The notes beneath the pieces were generated by a model. It saw only the letters and a list, made by a program, of their open reading frames with translations, had not been told where the DNA came from and ran no database searches. 64,000 bases of DNA from Gordius sp. MW1 (lineage: Eukaryota > Nematomorpha > Gordioida > Gordea > Gordiidae): assembly GCA_964036665.1 (NCBI GenBank), contig OZ038527.1:27687901-27751900 (forward strand). Reading direction: 5' to 3'. A program made the position numbers and the translations under genes. Each line of letters opens with the position of its first letter. Within the stretch, counting starts at the first letter, position 1. Of this stretch, positions 22,908 to 35,900 are shown in pieces.

Positions 22908-25010
22908 CTCTTCACATTTGGACGTTCGTTGCATTCTACACTGCTTAATAGCATTAGCCTTATACATATATGTTAATGTCGCTGATTTATTTATGAATTT
23001 GGTGGTACATTGTTTTGATGTGTTAATTTGTACTTTGCTGGGTGCCAATTACTTGATTATATGAGGGAAGATGTTTAAATAAATTGAGCCCAGTTTATTG
23101 ATTGGAAAATTTAAGGCTCAAATTATGAATAAAACGAAATGCGGCACAAATGTATTTATTGATTTGCACCTAAAACCTCAGCAAGCTGTATAAGATACGA
23201 TAAAGTGGCTAAGTCCTTTAAAAAGAGACTAACCAATAATTTAGTTTAACATCGTAAATAACTCTATGAAACAATATTTTGTGGTATAACATTAGGGGTA
23301 ATACTGTACTCACCTTAAAACTTTTTATTAGACGTAGAGCCTTGCATAACTGATTTTTATCTGCGCAGATATTTTCTCTTTTAGTTTATTCTAGCCCAAT
23401 GTCTTTTAATTTCTGACTCGACCCGGGATCGGGCTGACATCTTTGTTTAACCGCAACTTTTAGGCAACTTGAAATATATTGAAACTCATGGTGATAAAAC
23501 ACGGATAAGTAAGATGGCCAATTACTAATACCATCAATCTTAATGCAATTAAATCAAGGAAAGTTTTTCAAACGTAATAATAAATATACTTTAAAAATGA
23601 ATCAGTCATAAATAAATAATATTTTTGAATTATTTCTTTATATAATTTTTTAGATTCCATTATTATGTATATTTAGTTATAGATGCTAATTATCCATACG
23701 TAATTTTATTCATACTAACTAGGGATAATATAAGTGTTAATCAAAACATAATTCAACTAATGGTCTCCATTCTGAATCTCTTCTCTGTTTTTCCTTGCCT
23801 TCTGAGAACCAAAATCACACTTCTATGCCGATACCATTTCCTCGATACTCTTTGTCCATCGGCTGTCATTGTCTCGCCTTCTTTTACATACAACTGGCTA
23901 GTTTTAATCGTCCCCTTCTTCCGGAACTTCTCATTCATATATACGACATATTTATTTATTTTTAATGAGAAAATTTTAACATTTTGAATAAAAAATAACT
24001 ATTGGGAGGAAAGAGAGGTTGTTGTTTGGAATGCTGAATTATGTGTCCTGTAGGAATTTTTTCAAATAGTTAATCATTAAAACACGCTCAAACTAAACGG
24101 ATGGCATTGATTTCTGTTTGGAAGTTGGATTTTACGATTTTACCATTTTGTGAGCATCAATATACTTTTAAAACAACTAAAAAAATTGATAAGTGTTTTC
24201 TAGTGGTTTTTTGGCTAAGGCTTGCTTTAAGCCCGAATATTAAATTTTTGTCTCAGCCCAACGCGTTATCCTCTCGCGCTCGGTTAGAGCCTCTGCCCCC
24301 GTGTAAGGTGTTAATTAGATTGTATAACAATATTAAAACATAACGGCTTCCTTAAGGACAAATAAGGGAGAATATTCATAAATTCATCAGTAAATTGTAG
24401 ATCTTTGCTATTATATAAAAACGTAAATCTTTAAAATTTTTATTATCTTTTTTTAGGTTAGAAGGATTATGTTAATGATGGCTCACCTATCACCTCTCGG
24501 AATTCATAAACTTGTCCCCCCCCGTTCCATAAACAATGTTGAAATTGTTTTTTTGGCGCACTCTATAAAAATTCTGTTATATTCTTAATTATTCTACTGA
24601 TGAATAAGAAAATCTTTGCTCTATTTGCGTATATAATACAAAGGGGGTTATGTGCGCCCATGCGCGTAATATCTCAGTTCCTGTAAGCACTTCCCTTTAT
24701 TAATTTCGCAATTAAGTACGTGTACGTCCATCACAAATTATATTTATTTAAAGACAATGTTTGAGTTTACAAAGGACAACGTGGAAAATAATTTAATTAA
24801 AATTAATATTCTTATATTTATAATATAATAATAGGTCAGGTGTTAACCAAAATAAGGTTGAAATGAACTACATTAGGTTCTGAAATAATTTAAATTAACA
24901 CTGATATAGGCCGATTACAATATAAGATCAAATTTAGGTGGGAGACGTTTGGAAAAAGCGGCGATTAATAAGTGTAACAAATAGAATTTTTAATTAGACT
25001 AGCTGTGCCC
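22908..25010. other. unassigned segment between the two 1.5-kb repeats
   Basis: No gene could be supported. A minus-strand frame at 23938-23753 (61 codons, Lys/Arg-rich, with EGETMTADGQRVSRKW) has coding-like composition but no recognised family. 24200-24320 has GCCC-rich motifs like the ends of the 6916 element. Confidence 0.4.
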
Positions 25011-26541
25011 GGCCAAGCGTTGCTTTGGCTCAGTCCTTAAGTGGTTAAATAAGTATAAGCTATTAATAAGAAAGACTTATCTAAAATGGGGTCATATATG
25101 AAATAATTTATAATGTGAAAGGTCCGAATGATTTTATGAACCCACTATTTTTAGTATATATTTATATTATAAGACAAACCAAATGCAAATTCTTTTTTAG
25201 TCATCAAATCCGACTAAAATTAAATGTTTTTGAAAAAATTGTTTATTAATGCTGTTACTTATTATACAATAATACCATTATTTTATTTTTCTAGTTAGCT
25301 GATTTATTTGAAATACAATTTTCTTTAATATAATAAAATAATTAATTGAAGGATGGATAATTATTAAAAATATGCTTCTATGATCGACCACGTGATAATA
25401 ATGACAAAAACTGCATAATTTAAATTTTATTTATTTAATTTAAATAGTCTGTTAAACCCCAATAATTTTAACCGTATACTGTAACATTTTTATTATACTT
25501 TTAAATATCTAATTCGAGAAAACTTCAGCTTTGTATGTATGACGTCATTATTGTATATGCTGCTATAAATGAAACTGGACGGGAAATGTCAGATATTTTT
25601 AAAACAAAAAGGTATTTTAGGAATCTGAAAAAGCTATTTTACCCCTGGCCTATCTGGGCATCTACGGCTAAATTTTCGCTCGAATCGGATCTGAAGTTTC
25701 AGAGTTTAGCCCTTTTTTAAACCCAAAAGGCCGAGAAATGTCCGATATTTTTAAAACTAAAAGGAATTTTAGCAATCTGAAAAAGCTATTTTACACCTGG
25801 CCGCTCTGAGAACCTACGGGTAAAGTTTCGCGCGAATCGGGCCGGTAGTTTCAGAATTTTTTCTCATTTAAATATCTCATTTAATAAAAATTAATGATAG
25901 ATAAATAATGACATTTATATATAAATAGCATTTACTCAGAATAATCAACGTTGGACTACATTTAAATTATATATACTTTCATCTTTCTCATTTAAAATAT
26001 CTCATTTAATGATAATGAGAAAAATTCATCTTCTTCACCTATATATTTTCTCAAATAATCTATAATTTTATTTATTTCAGGTTAATTCATAAATTTTATG
26101 TTGTTACCGTTAAGAAAAGATGACGTTTAAGAAATTTAATTCATAAATTTTATGTTGTCTTGTCACCGTTAAGAAAAGATGACGTTTAAGAAATTTAATT
26201 CATAAATTTTATGTTGTCACCGTTAAGAAAAGATTACGTTTTACAAACTACTATAAGTGATACACTTATAGAACTGTCTGTATATTCAAATTTTCAACGA
26301 ACGCGAGGAGGTGCGTTTGATTGACATTTTATTGAACGTCAAAACGCATAAAACCCAATATCTCGTAAACTAAATGGAATTTTAGGATACGGCAAAGGCT
26401 ATTTTACCCCTGGCCGCCCTGGGAACCTAGGGGTAAATTTTCGCGCGAATCGGACCGGTAGTTTCAGAATTTAGCTCTTACATACATACATATATACATA
26501 CATATATACATACACTTTACTTTATATATATAGATATATAG
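25011..26541. repeat. 1.5-kb interspersed repeat, copy 2
   Basis: Direct repeat of 21110-22702 (same order of blocks, three minisatellite units at 26085-26242, microsatellite tail 26480-26541). Its right end coincides with the point at which the interrupted palindromic element resumes (26542). Confidence 0.75.
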
Positions 26542-27199
26542 ATAATAGGTACTGGAGTTAGGAAAAAGGTGCAAAAATAGATAGCTAAATAATAAAAGGC
26601 GAAAAAAGAGAAACAGGGGGGATCACAGGTATTTTATGTGTAAATACAATAACTGTGCTTAACAAATAATAGTATTGTGTAATAAAGGGGTAGTTAGACA
26701 TAGTGAATTATATATATAGATGTGTGGATGTATGTGCTTGTGGTTTTGGATGGATTAGTCGTTGATTCTGTTTGTTTTTTGGACATCTATATATATAATT
26801 CACCATGTCTAACTACCCCTTTAGTACACAATACTATTATTTGTTAAGCACAGTTATTGTATTTATACATAAAATACCTGTGATCCCCCCTGTTTCTCTT
26901 TTTTCGCCTTTTATTATTTAGCTATTTATTTTTGCACCTTTTTCCTAACTCCATGTGTACCTATTATATTGTTATAAAAAACATCCATCCCTACAATCGC
27001 TATTGTTAATTTCTCGCTATAACCAGTTTTTGTAATTTTTTTTTTTTGTATCTATATCATCGTTGTTATAATCACTTTACTTCATTTTTATTTTTTGAGA
27101 CTTCATCTTCTCCTTTTTTTTTTCCTGAAAATGGACTATAAGTGTCCGAAATATTGCGTTCCATTTCCCTCTACCTACGCTATCAATCCAAATCCACCG
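26542..27199. repeat. palindromic (foldback) element: left inner arm, loop and full right arm
   Basis: 26542-26740 and 26770-26965 form an inverted repeat of roughly 190 bp with a short loop; 26966-27199 continues the right arm and pairs with 20861-21109. The complete ancestral arm was about 430 bp on each side. No coding sequence. Joined at the junction, the left arm reads exactly as the mirror of the right arm across the insertion site. Confidence 0.85.
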
Positions 27200-27600
27200 T
27201 ATTTATACAATGAAATTTATAGTTACTCAACTATAAAATTTTTGCATCCTTTATATGAATTATAACATTTAAAATCACCAACTTAATTTATTTTATTTGA
27301 TTATGATAATAAAAAAAAAATTTAAACCCGGGATCTTGCTGATAAAATCTTGTATGTCTCATCTCGAGGTCGGATCTAGTCTCAGTATTGGCTCAATTTT
27401 TTGTATTCTCGTCTCGGATATTCCGCATTACTACACCTTATCTTTAACCTAAAATGGGGAAAGCTGGGATATAAATTAGGGGGGAGGACGTTTAGTACAA
27501 ATCTTATTGAACTTATTTTAAAAATGTGACAGAATAAAGGAGGGAACAGCTGTCCCTCTCTGCCCGCATAAATATCATGTCGCCTAAGATCACGTACGAC
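27200..27600. other. unassigned sequence
   Basis: No gene or repeat supported; a GTCTCATCTCGAGGTCGG and CTCGTCTCGG motif near 27355-27420 resemble the GAGAC subterminal repeats of elements A-C. Confidence 0.4.
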
Positions 27601-29180
27601 AAAGATTTGATTTTCGGGTCTTTTGTCATCTATAATTGCTTCGAGTTTTCAAGGCGAAGGTTGAATACCTTGTTATAAACTATAAAAATTCCAAAAAATC
27701 TTCTAGAAAACAAATTTTTTAAATTGAGCCTTAAATCCGGCGCCTATTAACCTTTTTAGAACGTTCGGCAAATTGCGAATGTGCTCCTCATCATTCTCCC
27801 TTGTAATGATTATATCATCTAAGTGCACCCCATTTTTAAAGCATCTTTTCAACAGAATTTACTTCCCGACAAATTGGAAGCCGTAAATATTTAAAATTTT
27901 TAAGTTTGTGGCAATTTTTATTAAATTTTGTGACTCCTCGGCCATTGGCATTTTGTAAATAGGCATCCTTTGGATCAGTCTTTGTAAACTTTTGGCCTCC
28001 AGAAATTTTAGCCGCCACATCTTGAAAAGTTTGTATCTGACGATAGTCACAATCAAATGAGGGTTCAAAGTGGTCTTGAAGTCAGCGTAAAAGCGAATAT
28101 TATTATTTGTCTTCTTTACTATTACGACTAGAGTCGCCCATTTAACGGCTACATTATTGGGGTCGACTGGTTTAAGAACATTTGCGCATACCAAGCGATT
28201 TGTTTCATTCTTCAATGTAACCCTGAGGGGAAATGGTACTTTACGAGCCTGCAAGGATCTGGGAATGGCGTTGGCCTTTAAATGAATAACTACCGGTTTG
28301 CACGGAATAATTAAGTCTAACTTCCCATCAAAAATGGACTGAAACTCTTCAGATTTTTCCATTTTCGAGATAAATGAATGCTCGTTTAATAAATTCCATA
28401 TTTGCACCTTACCTATTGGTGGCATGGCAAGCTTAAAGTTGCTTACTAGGGCCGTTAAGATTTATGTTTGGGACTCAACTTGCACTTTCACAGTTGTCTC
28501 AGGGAAATTCTCTTAAGTAGTATTACCGTACACCATGGGCGATATGGTTGATTTAAAGCTGAGAGACCCAACTTTTATCCAAATCTACCTTTAATTATAG
28601 AAACTTGCTAGTCCATAAAAGCACAAACTCCATTAAGTCTTTAAGTCAATGACCGCTCGACACCCCCGGCGTTTAATGTGATTGATCGCATCGCTGGTAG
28701 CATTATCGCTGTCGTCCCCATTGATATTAATCTTTTGAACGGTCTTCCCTACAGCACCGCGCATAATAACCCTGCCTATGGCATTTGTTACATATCACCT
28801 GGTAAGCGGGACATTGGTTTTCCTGATACTGTTGATTACAACGTCCACAATTTGGGTTTCTGTATCATAATAAAACTCTTCATTCGATTTGTTGTAGGAT
28901 TTATAAATCTTGTGTACTAACTCATACACCGCTTGCCATATCGACCCAATGTCAAGGCTATTTATAACACCTTGCCGAATAGGGCTCAATATGGATAATT
29001 TGTTAGAATTTCCAATCTTATTGGAGGAATGCCCCCCCCCCTTCGGAAAATTGAGTTGATACCTTATACGAGATTCTACATCTACTTTGATATTACAAGA
29101 ATGCACAATAGTACTTAGTTTTCTATAAAAATCCATTATACACTGACCAGAAGTTTGTTTAGCTCTCATAAGTTCCATTT
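27600..29180 (-). pseudogene. Ty3/gypsy gag-pol remnant
   Basis: Minus-strand frames show, in order: a gag-like segment (29178-28795, starting MELMRAKQTSGQCIMDFY), a decayed protease region (28790-28430), and the reverse transcriptase N-terminal half (28425-27859) with AIPRSLQARKVPFPL and VKWATLVVIVKKTNNNIRF. This is followed in another frame by the catalytic-loop region (about 27840-27755) reading HLDDIIITREN, then decayed sequence ending QGIQPSP..KLEAI (about 27640). The usual Tyr before the DD is His. Several stops and frameshifts; no LTRs found, and RNase H and integrase are absent. Confidence 0.85.
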
Positions 29181-29275
29181 TCTACATCTACTTTGAAATT
29201 ACAAGATTGCACAATAGTACTTAGTTTTCTATAAAAATCCATTATAGACTGACCAGAAGTTTGTTTAGCTCAGTT
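29069..29275. repeat. ~105-bp tandem duplication
   Basis: The segment with TTCTACATCTACTTTGA..CACAATAGTACTTAG..GACCAGAAGTTTGTTTAGCTC occurs twice in direct orientation, with a handful of differences. It lies at the gag end of the gypsy remnant. Confidence 0.85.
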
Positions 29276-31299
29276 CCGTTTTGGCCGGAAAAGTTGTAAC
29301 CTTTTCTTAAAATTTTACATATGGCGCATAAGATCTTTTCAGATGTCAACTACATTTGCCTACAAAGCTGTCTATGTCATAATCATCTTAAAGTAAACTT
29401 CATAAATCTATTTATTAAACCACGAGGATATATCAGTTCTTAATTAAATCAGTCTTTACTGTAGAACTGGCACATTCAGTTTCTAATAAAAGATATATTT
29501 AACTGTTGAAAAATAAAGTCTATATATTTATTATTCTCTACCAGTAGTAACACTTACAATTTGTAAAAACAAGAGTCTATAGTAAGTTCAAAGCATGTTA
29601 AACGGTTAAAAAATAAAGTTAATTACCTTTTTTATTTTTATTACTAAAATTTGGCTTATATCAGGATCTTCCTCTTTTATTATAAAAGTTGACATAGTTT
29701 TTTATAAAAAAAAAGTTAATTAAATTCCTTTCACTTTAAAATCTAACTGGGGAGGACAACTTTTGCATGAATAGTCTTAAATTTGGCAAATTAATTTAAA
29801 GTTAAATTCCAAATAAATTATAATTAATTAAGGTAATTGATTACTTCTATCAACGCAACACTAAAAATCAATGAGTTTTCCATAATTCGGGAAAAAAATT
29901 TGAATTTATCTTAAGGGGGAAACCCCTCGCCCTACGCCACTGATTTTCAAACTTGACGTCACCATCAACTTTTTCAGTTCCAACTTTAAAATGTTGTCGT
30001 AAGTGTACATTTTTTAAAAATTAATATTTTCATTCACCAAAGCTAAAACAGCAAACGTTCTAAGAATTTTCCCTTACAAATTCATATTAGATGAATGTTA
30101 TTATACACTTTATTTTATTTTAATTAGTATGAATTATTAAACACCGCTTCATTTTTTGCCCCTTGAAATCTGTGTTTAAAATTGAATTCAGTTTTTTTAA
30201 ACTTATCTAATTTACATGGATTCCCATAACCTTTTATATTTAGATTTGTATTAATTAAAATGAACTGAAACAATTATTATATAAAAAGTGCACAAGTGTA
30301 AATTTTCCTTTGCTGCAAAGTCTTTAAAAATCTTGGCATATAACAAAGGACGGATAATCATAAAGCATGAATCATGTAGTAATAAAAATTCAGAAATATT
30401 ATCTTTTATCAAAACTTCGAGGAATTATTGAAAAAATGTATTTTACTAAAAGAATACATCCTGTTTAAAAAAACAAAATATTATCGTTAATATTTAATTA
30501 TCAAGGTCATTTAATTAATATAAAAGAAGACTTTTTTTATAATTCAGGCATCTTTATTTTTCTCTTGAAGTAATTCATACATTCTATAATATGAAATATT
30601 TTTCTGCATTACTCTTTATAACGGGCGTAAGTAAAATTTATTTTTAATAGTAACTAATCCGATTCACAAAACACTTAATTTATAAGAGTGTCTCTTTTTG
30701 AAAATTACAGTTGTTTAACATTATTAATATTTTAAAAGATCTATAAAAACGTCAGAGCCTTCAACGTAAACTTTTATCGCCGCGAGCCTTGCCCTAAAAT
30801 TTTTGTGAAATCCTTACTTTTTGACAACATCTAAATTTTACAATTACTCTACCTAGCAATATATAACAAAATTAATACCCTTATTAAGTGATCTAAAACA
30901 ATAATAGTGTTAAATTTATTCTAAATTATATAAATTTCGTTTATAAAATATCAATTAAAGTATTATCGACATTAATGTATTATTTTCTATATTGTAGATT
31001 TTTAATTTATAATTATTATTAATCATATTGATGAAATATAACCTTTTGAAAAATTAACATGTTTGAATGGTTTGTTGAAGCTCAATTATTTTACGAAATT
31101 CTAGGCAACCACGTCCTGACATCCGCTTTGACTAGGCTCTGGCAGGGCCTCGAACGGTCTTTGTAAGGCCTAAATTAGACTAATCAACCCCTCCCCGCCC
31201 GCCTTGCTGTTTGAAATGAGTCAAATGCTAACTAAAATATATAATAGAGAACAGAATTACGAAGCTTTAAGTCATCATTCACTTAAATTTAAGCGTATT
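29276..31299. other. unassigned AT-rich region
   Basis: No gene could be supported on either strand. At 29919-29943 there is CCCCTCGCCCTACGCCACTG, one end of a GGCGTAG-type MITE. Confidence 0.5.
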
Positions 31300-31307
31300 G
31301 TTAGGCC

Positions 31308-31492
31308 TATTGTTGTAAAAACTGTTTTGTCGACATTTGGTTTTAATCGACTAAACAAAAACAGACGAAAGATCTTTTGGTCAATTTTTCACAGTCGGCC
31401 TCTAGGCTGGGCCAAAGTTCAAAAAACAGGCCAGAGTCGGCCGTTAATCTTAGAGGTCGACCAAACAGAACCCAGCCGTTTGTACAACACTA
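31308..31492. mobile_element. hAT-type MITE, TAGTGTTGTAAAA family
   Basis: 185 bp, inverted ends (left TATTGTTGTAAAAACTG, right CCGTTTGTACAACACTA), exact 8-bp duplication GTTAGGCC at 31300-31307 and 31493-31500. The interior holds GTCGAC motifs like the copy at 22711. Confidence 0.88.
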
Positions 31493-31500
31493 GTTAGGCC

Positions 31501-31827
31501 TGATTGTTAAACTCCAAAAGGGAAAATAATTGTTATGGCTAAACATAAAATCCCTTGTTAGAATTACAAATCGCATCCTGATAATTTAATTAACACTCGT
31601 GCCATTATAGATAATTGCTCAAAATTGCAATCACATTAAGTCAGTAGTATCCAAATTTTTTCGGCCCCCTTCAATTATAGTTTAGCTGGTTTAAAAAAGC
31701 TAATAAACGTCATATCCATTCTTTATATAAAATTGAAATGGATTGTTTTTTTTATAGAAAATATGTATTTACTGATGTCTGATTAAGATACAATTAGTCT
31801 TAAATACTTTAATAATATAATATACTA
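31501..31827. other. unassigned sequence
   Basis: Nothing recognised. Confidence 0.5.
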
Positions 31828-32243
31828 GATGAACCCGGCAAACGTTGTTTTGCCATTTATTTTTGCATTTTGCAGGATCACTGTATGACGTCATGAAGTT
31901 TGACATTTTATTAAATGATTGCCGCATTTTACAGAATCCTGTCTGACGTCATATGACGTCTTTATTAAGTGCCAATTTTATTAAGTGATTGCCGCATTTT
32001 ACAGTTTCCCGTATGACGTCATATGACGTCTTTATTAAGTGCCAAAACGTATAAAATAACGTATAAAACAAAAAAACTTTACCCCTCAAAAACTACTGGA
32101 CCGATTTGGCTCAAACAAATCTTAAAACATGCTGCGGAGTATGGGGAATAAACTGTGAAATTTTGAGCCAAATCGGTCTGGTAGTTTTTCAAACATACAA
32201 ACAAACATACACACAAACATAGTTTCATTTTTATATATAAGAT
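31828..32243. repeat. interspersed repeat related to the 1.5-kb family
   Basis: Begins ACTAGATGAACCCGGCAAACG and ends in an ACAAACAT microsatellite followed by ATATATAAGAT, the same architecture as the repeats at 21110 and 25011. Two near-copies of a ~60-bp unit carry the palindrome TGACGTCATATGACGTC. A GACCGATTTGGCTCAAA..TTTGAGCCAAATCGGTC inverted pair lies near 32098-32178. Confidence 0.7.
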
Positions 32244-33134
32244 AAAAGGAGCGTCATATTATGCTCTATTCTTCCTCATTTAAAAGAGGCGAAGAATCCA
32301 TGGAGATTTAAAATTGAATTATGCAATTTTAAATTTGCGAATATTAGTCTAAAAAATGAATAGGAATATGTTACAATACGTATATAATAACACTAGACAT
32401 AAATAATGGTCTTGTGAAATCAACTGTAAAATGGTTAACACACTTTTACACAGTTTTTTCCGGTGAACACAAATATGTTATTCGTTTTTTTCCTATACGG
32501 CAAGTTTTCGTAATAATTGAGTTCAAAGTTGCAAAAATGAGCGTTCCTTTTCGGAGGTTATACCGAGAAAACAAATCGACAAAAATTGGGAAAATATTTC
32601 TTAGTGGTAAAGCAAATATAGAAGAAATGTTCACAAAAACAGTTTTTTACCTTCAATTTATCTTAAAATTTCACTTACTCCCTGTATTTGTATATTGTAG
32701 TATTATATTTCACTCCCTGCCCCCTAAAATACTAGGATATATATATAATATATATTATATATATGTCTGAGAACCCTATAACCGAGTTTTATTATATCTT
32801 CCAAACTTTATCAAAATATGCCAATAATGATGACAAAATTTGTGTGTGTCTCAAACTTCGAATTTGACACACATCTTATATTTTATGTTGTTAATTATCT
32901 ATGTAATTTAGCACACTATATTCATTTGATAAACTACATAATATAACGCCTGATTTCTACATTGAAATCTATTGAATAACCTAGGCAGTTAATTTGGGCT
33001 TGATTTATTCAATATGCACACTTGTGCTTGATAAGTGCTACAATCCCAAAATAATTTAGTATGCAAGGAACACTTTATCAAATTTTGTATAATATACAAT
33101 TATATATGTCCAAATTTAAAATTAATTATTAAAG
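32244..33134. other. unassigned region upstream of the RGG exon
   Basis: A 118-codon open frame at 32414-32770 is AT-driven. Part of it (about 32480-32545) shares a TTTTTTCC-CTATACG-CAAG-TTTT block with 60035-60090, so it is more likely a repeat than a gene. No upstream exon for the Gly/Arg-rich segment was identified. Confidence 0.4.
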
Positions 33135-33362
33135 GTTTGCCTGATTGTGAATCATCTACATTTTGGTACAGCTCGTAACAATGATACAAGCGCTGTGGGC
33201 AAATTAAATACCATTGACCCTCCTAATCTTCCTATCAGAGTTAAAAGACACAATGGTGGTAATCGTGGGGGCGGCAATCGTGGGGGCGGTAACCGTGGAG
33301 GTGGTAATCGTGGGGGAGGGGGTAATAACCATGGGGGTAGAGGAAGAGGTGGTGGATATTGA
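33135..33362 (+). CDS. putative terminal exon with RGG repeats, parent gene unknown
   Basis: After an acceptor-like TTATTAAAG the frame reads VCLIVNHLHFG, a Thr/Pro-containing linker, then a basic Gly/Asn/Arg segment of NRGGG repeats (33258-33330, made of near-identical 15-bp units) ending HGGRGRGGGY and a TGA at 33360-33362. RGG boxes bind RNA and are typical of hnRNP-like or nucleolar proteins. The segment at 57140-56922 on the minus strand begins the same way (VCLIVNQFY) after a similar acceptor and also ends GRGRGGG-Y. Upstream exons are not seen for either, so both could be processed or displaced gene ends. Confidence 0.45.
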   Translation, partial: VCLIVNHLHFGTARNNDTSAVGKLNTIDPPNLPIRVKRHNGGNRGGGNRGGGNRGGGNRGGGGNNHGGRGRGGGY

Positions 33363-34040
33363 AGCAAAACTCTCAACAACAAATCCCTCATCTATCAACA
33401 TTATGCCATTTTATATGAATTCCTTATATTAGAACCTACAAATGCTAAATTATATATACATATTCAATATAATAATGCTGTTATTTTTGATATGTTTGTG
33501 CCGTTTATAATTATGCAATAAAAATGTATTATTACGAATAATGCTAACATTTATATATTTTAATATTGCTTTTTCATTACCATAATATATTTCGATTTAT
33601 AGGCATGTTTAAGAATTTAAGTGAGGTTCACGTGATTTTGTTGATTAGATCAACTTTTATTAAGGCTATAAATTACTCGTTAAATTTTTTTAAAGATTTT
33701 CTAAATAGTGTTTTTTAATAAGTTTACTTACATACAAATATAACTAAGATCTATAATTTCATTATATCAAAAATATATGGTATCTTTTAACCAATTTTGA
33801 CAAAATATGATGAATCCTGTCGAATCTTGATTTCTTTACTGTGCTGTCTGGACCAGGTCCCAAACTTGATATATTAAGACATATTATTTAAATTGATAAA
33901 GAGTTTACTAAGCTTATGTGGAGGCAATCTTATTCACGGTGCTTCAAAAATGTGCTTACTTCAAAAGACATTGTTTCTCAGGCTCACACAACAAATACAC
34001 TAGGATTACGGCCTGACTAAAACAAAATCGGTTAAGGTAA
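33363..34040. other. unassigned AT-rich region
   Basis: Nothing recognised; probable 3' UTR of the RGG segment at its start (AATAAA near 33519). Confidence 0.45.
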
Positions 34041-34049
34041 TTAATTTTA

Positions 34050-35900
34050 ATTAAGATGATAATAGCATGAAGAATGTGAGCACTATGATGGGAACATTAA
34101 GGTGAAGCAAATGGTAAGAAGATTTATCTAGAGACCCTGCATACAAGAGACTAGGTTTAATAGGCCGATTTTACGAAAGAAGTTAAATATTTACACTCAG
34201 TTACCAAACCATAGAAAAGAGTCAGAATTGTGTTGTACAAATCTTCCCAAAACAAAATGGTGAAAGACTACTGATATTAGACAAGTTGGATGAAAGCTCG
34301 CAGATGAGGTAGGCATTTTGATTATGGTGTGTGCTCCAAATTGTGTGCATGGAAACTGAAAAAAACATTCAGTGATAACATAATAAATAGAAATGCAAGG
34401 ATTGCGCCAGGAAAAAAAACTTATTATTGTAACAGACTTCAATAGTCACGTGGTAAAAATCGTCAGGGTTGATAAAATCATGAACAACAAGGGCATGCTT
34501 AGAGAACAGGGATGGGGAAACCTTTAAAATGGCTCAAGCATACGACAAGTTCATTATGTGACTTAAAGCAGGTTAACTATTTGCTCCTAGGGCAAAATGA
34601 TTTTGGAGGAGAACGGATATGCAGGGTAATACCGGTTAAAAAATAAAATTTTCATAAGATAAAAATTCCATGTGCCTATATTGAAATAGGATGTTAAATA
34701 AAACGTTTACAGATGCTTGAAAGTCACCACAGTCTCGGGTACATGAAGTTGATACGGGACTTATATCAAGAATGGAAGAGGCAATAATGTTGCGAATTTT
34801 AGGATAGAATACATCAGGCAAAGCTCGAACAAACAACTGCAAGAATCAATTGTAAGTGGAAAAGAAAATCTATATAGAAAATAACAAATATCAAAAACTT
34901 TAGGTAAGCTAACACATTTGCGAAAGGGCTCTAGCAGTAGCAAAAAATTCTGTATGCGTGGTTAGTAAACTGGATGATAAAGGGAGTGACAGGCTAATAG
35001 TCAAATTGGTGTATTATAATAAAATTATTGGAGTCCATATAGTGAAACATGAGTATCGCCAAACTCTATTTAAGACTAGAAGTAATAGAAGGAACGCTAA
35101 GGAATTGTAGATTACTAAGACCCTCTTCCTGGTATAGAATAAAACATAAATTTAATCAAACTTCATTAGGATGAGGTAGTCAGACGAATAATGTTAAGTT
35201 GGTGGAGCAGGTTGAATACCGATGTTAATAGTAACAATTAATAAAATGCGGGACGAAGGAGTCATGATTATGGTAAATATCTTTTCAGCGATTTTGCAGA
35301 TTAGGCATCTTTAAATCAGACAACAAGAAAACAGCCTTTATTTAAAGCAGAAGGGACCCTAAGCAGCGTTATTAGATGCATCAAGATAACCTACAGTCCC
35401 CTTTTGTCGCTTTAAGGCACACACCCTAGCTAGATGACAAAAGGCAACCAAAGCAACGAAGTTAAAGTAAAAAGGGAACAATGGTGACAATCGTCTTACA
35501 ACAACCATAGCTAAAATTCTGATCAGGTTGCGTGCCATGATAATATGTTTCAATGGGTACTGGTTGGGATACCATTGAGACATTGAGTCAGATTTTTAAA
35601 TAAAAAGAACAAAGCAGACCGCGATGCAATATATAATGTGGCCAAATTGGAATCCTGGCCTGTATTACACAGTGGCTGCTAAAATGACCCCATCACATCA
35701 ATTGATGTGAAACCTAGAAGACAACTCTTGATTCGGGTGCAGAAACATCCTAGGTCATATTAGGTGCAAATCATCTTTGGTGTCGAACTATCAACACTAG
35801 AGCACACAGCAGCCACGACTGCTATCTTATATTATCTAACCGAAGGATCAATCAAAGGATGAATAGACAGGTTCATCTGAAAAGTTTAACTATCTCTTAA
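34050..35900 (+). pseudogene. heavily decayed LINE (endonuclease region partly visible)
   Basis: About 34410-34520 reads LIIVTDFNSHV followed by MNNKGMLREQGWGN, matching the GDFNAHVG...G.RNE.G..L block of AP endonucleases in RTE/CR1-type LINEs. Later frames are scrambled and reverse transcriptase motifs are not convincing. Base composition is less AT-rich than the neighbours. The extent is approximate. Confidence 0.4.

Noticed and set aside
32414..32770. 118-codon open frame
   Set aside because: AT-driven composition and a block shared with 60035-60090 in non-coding sequence point to a repeat.
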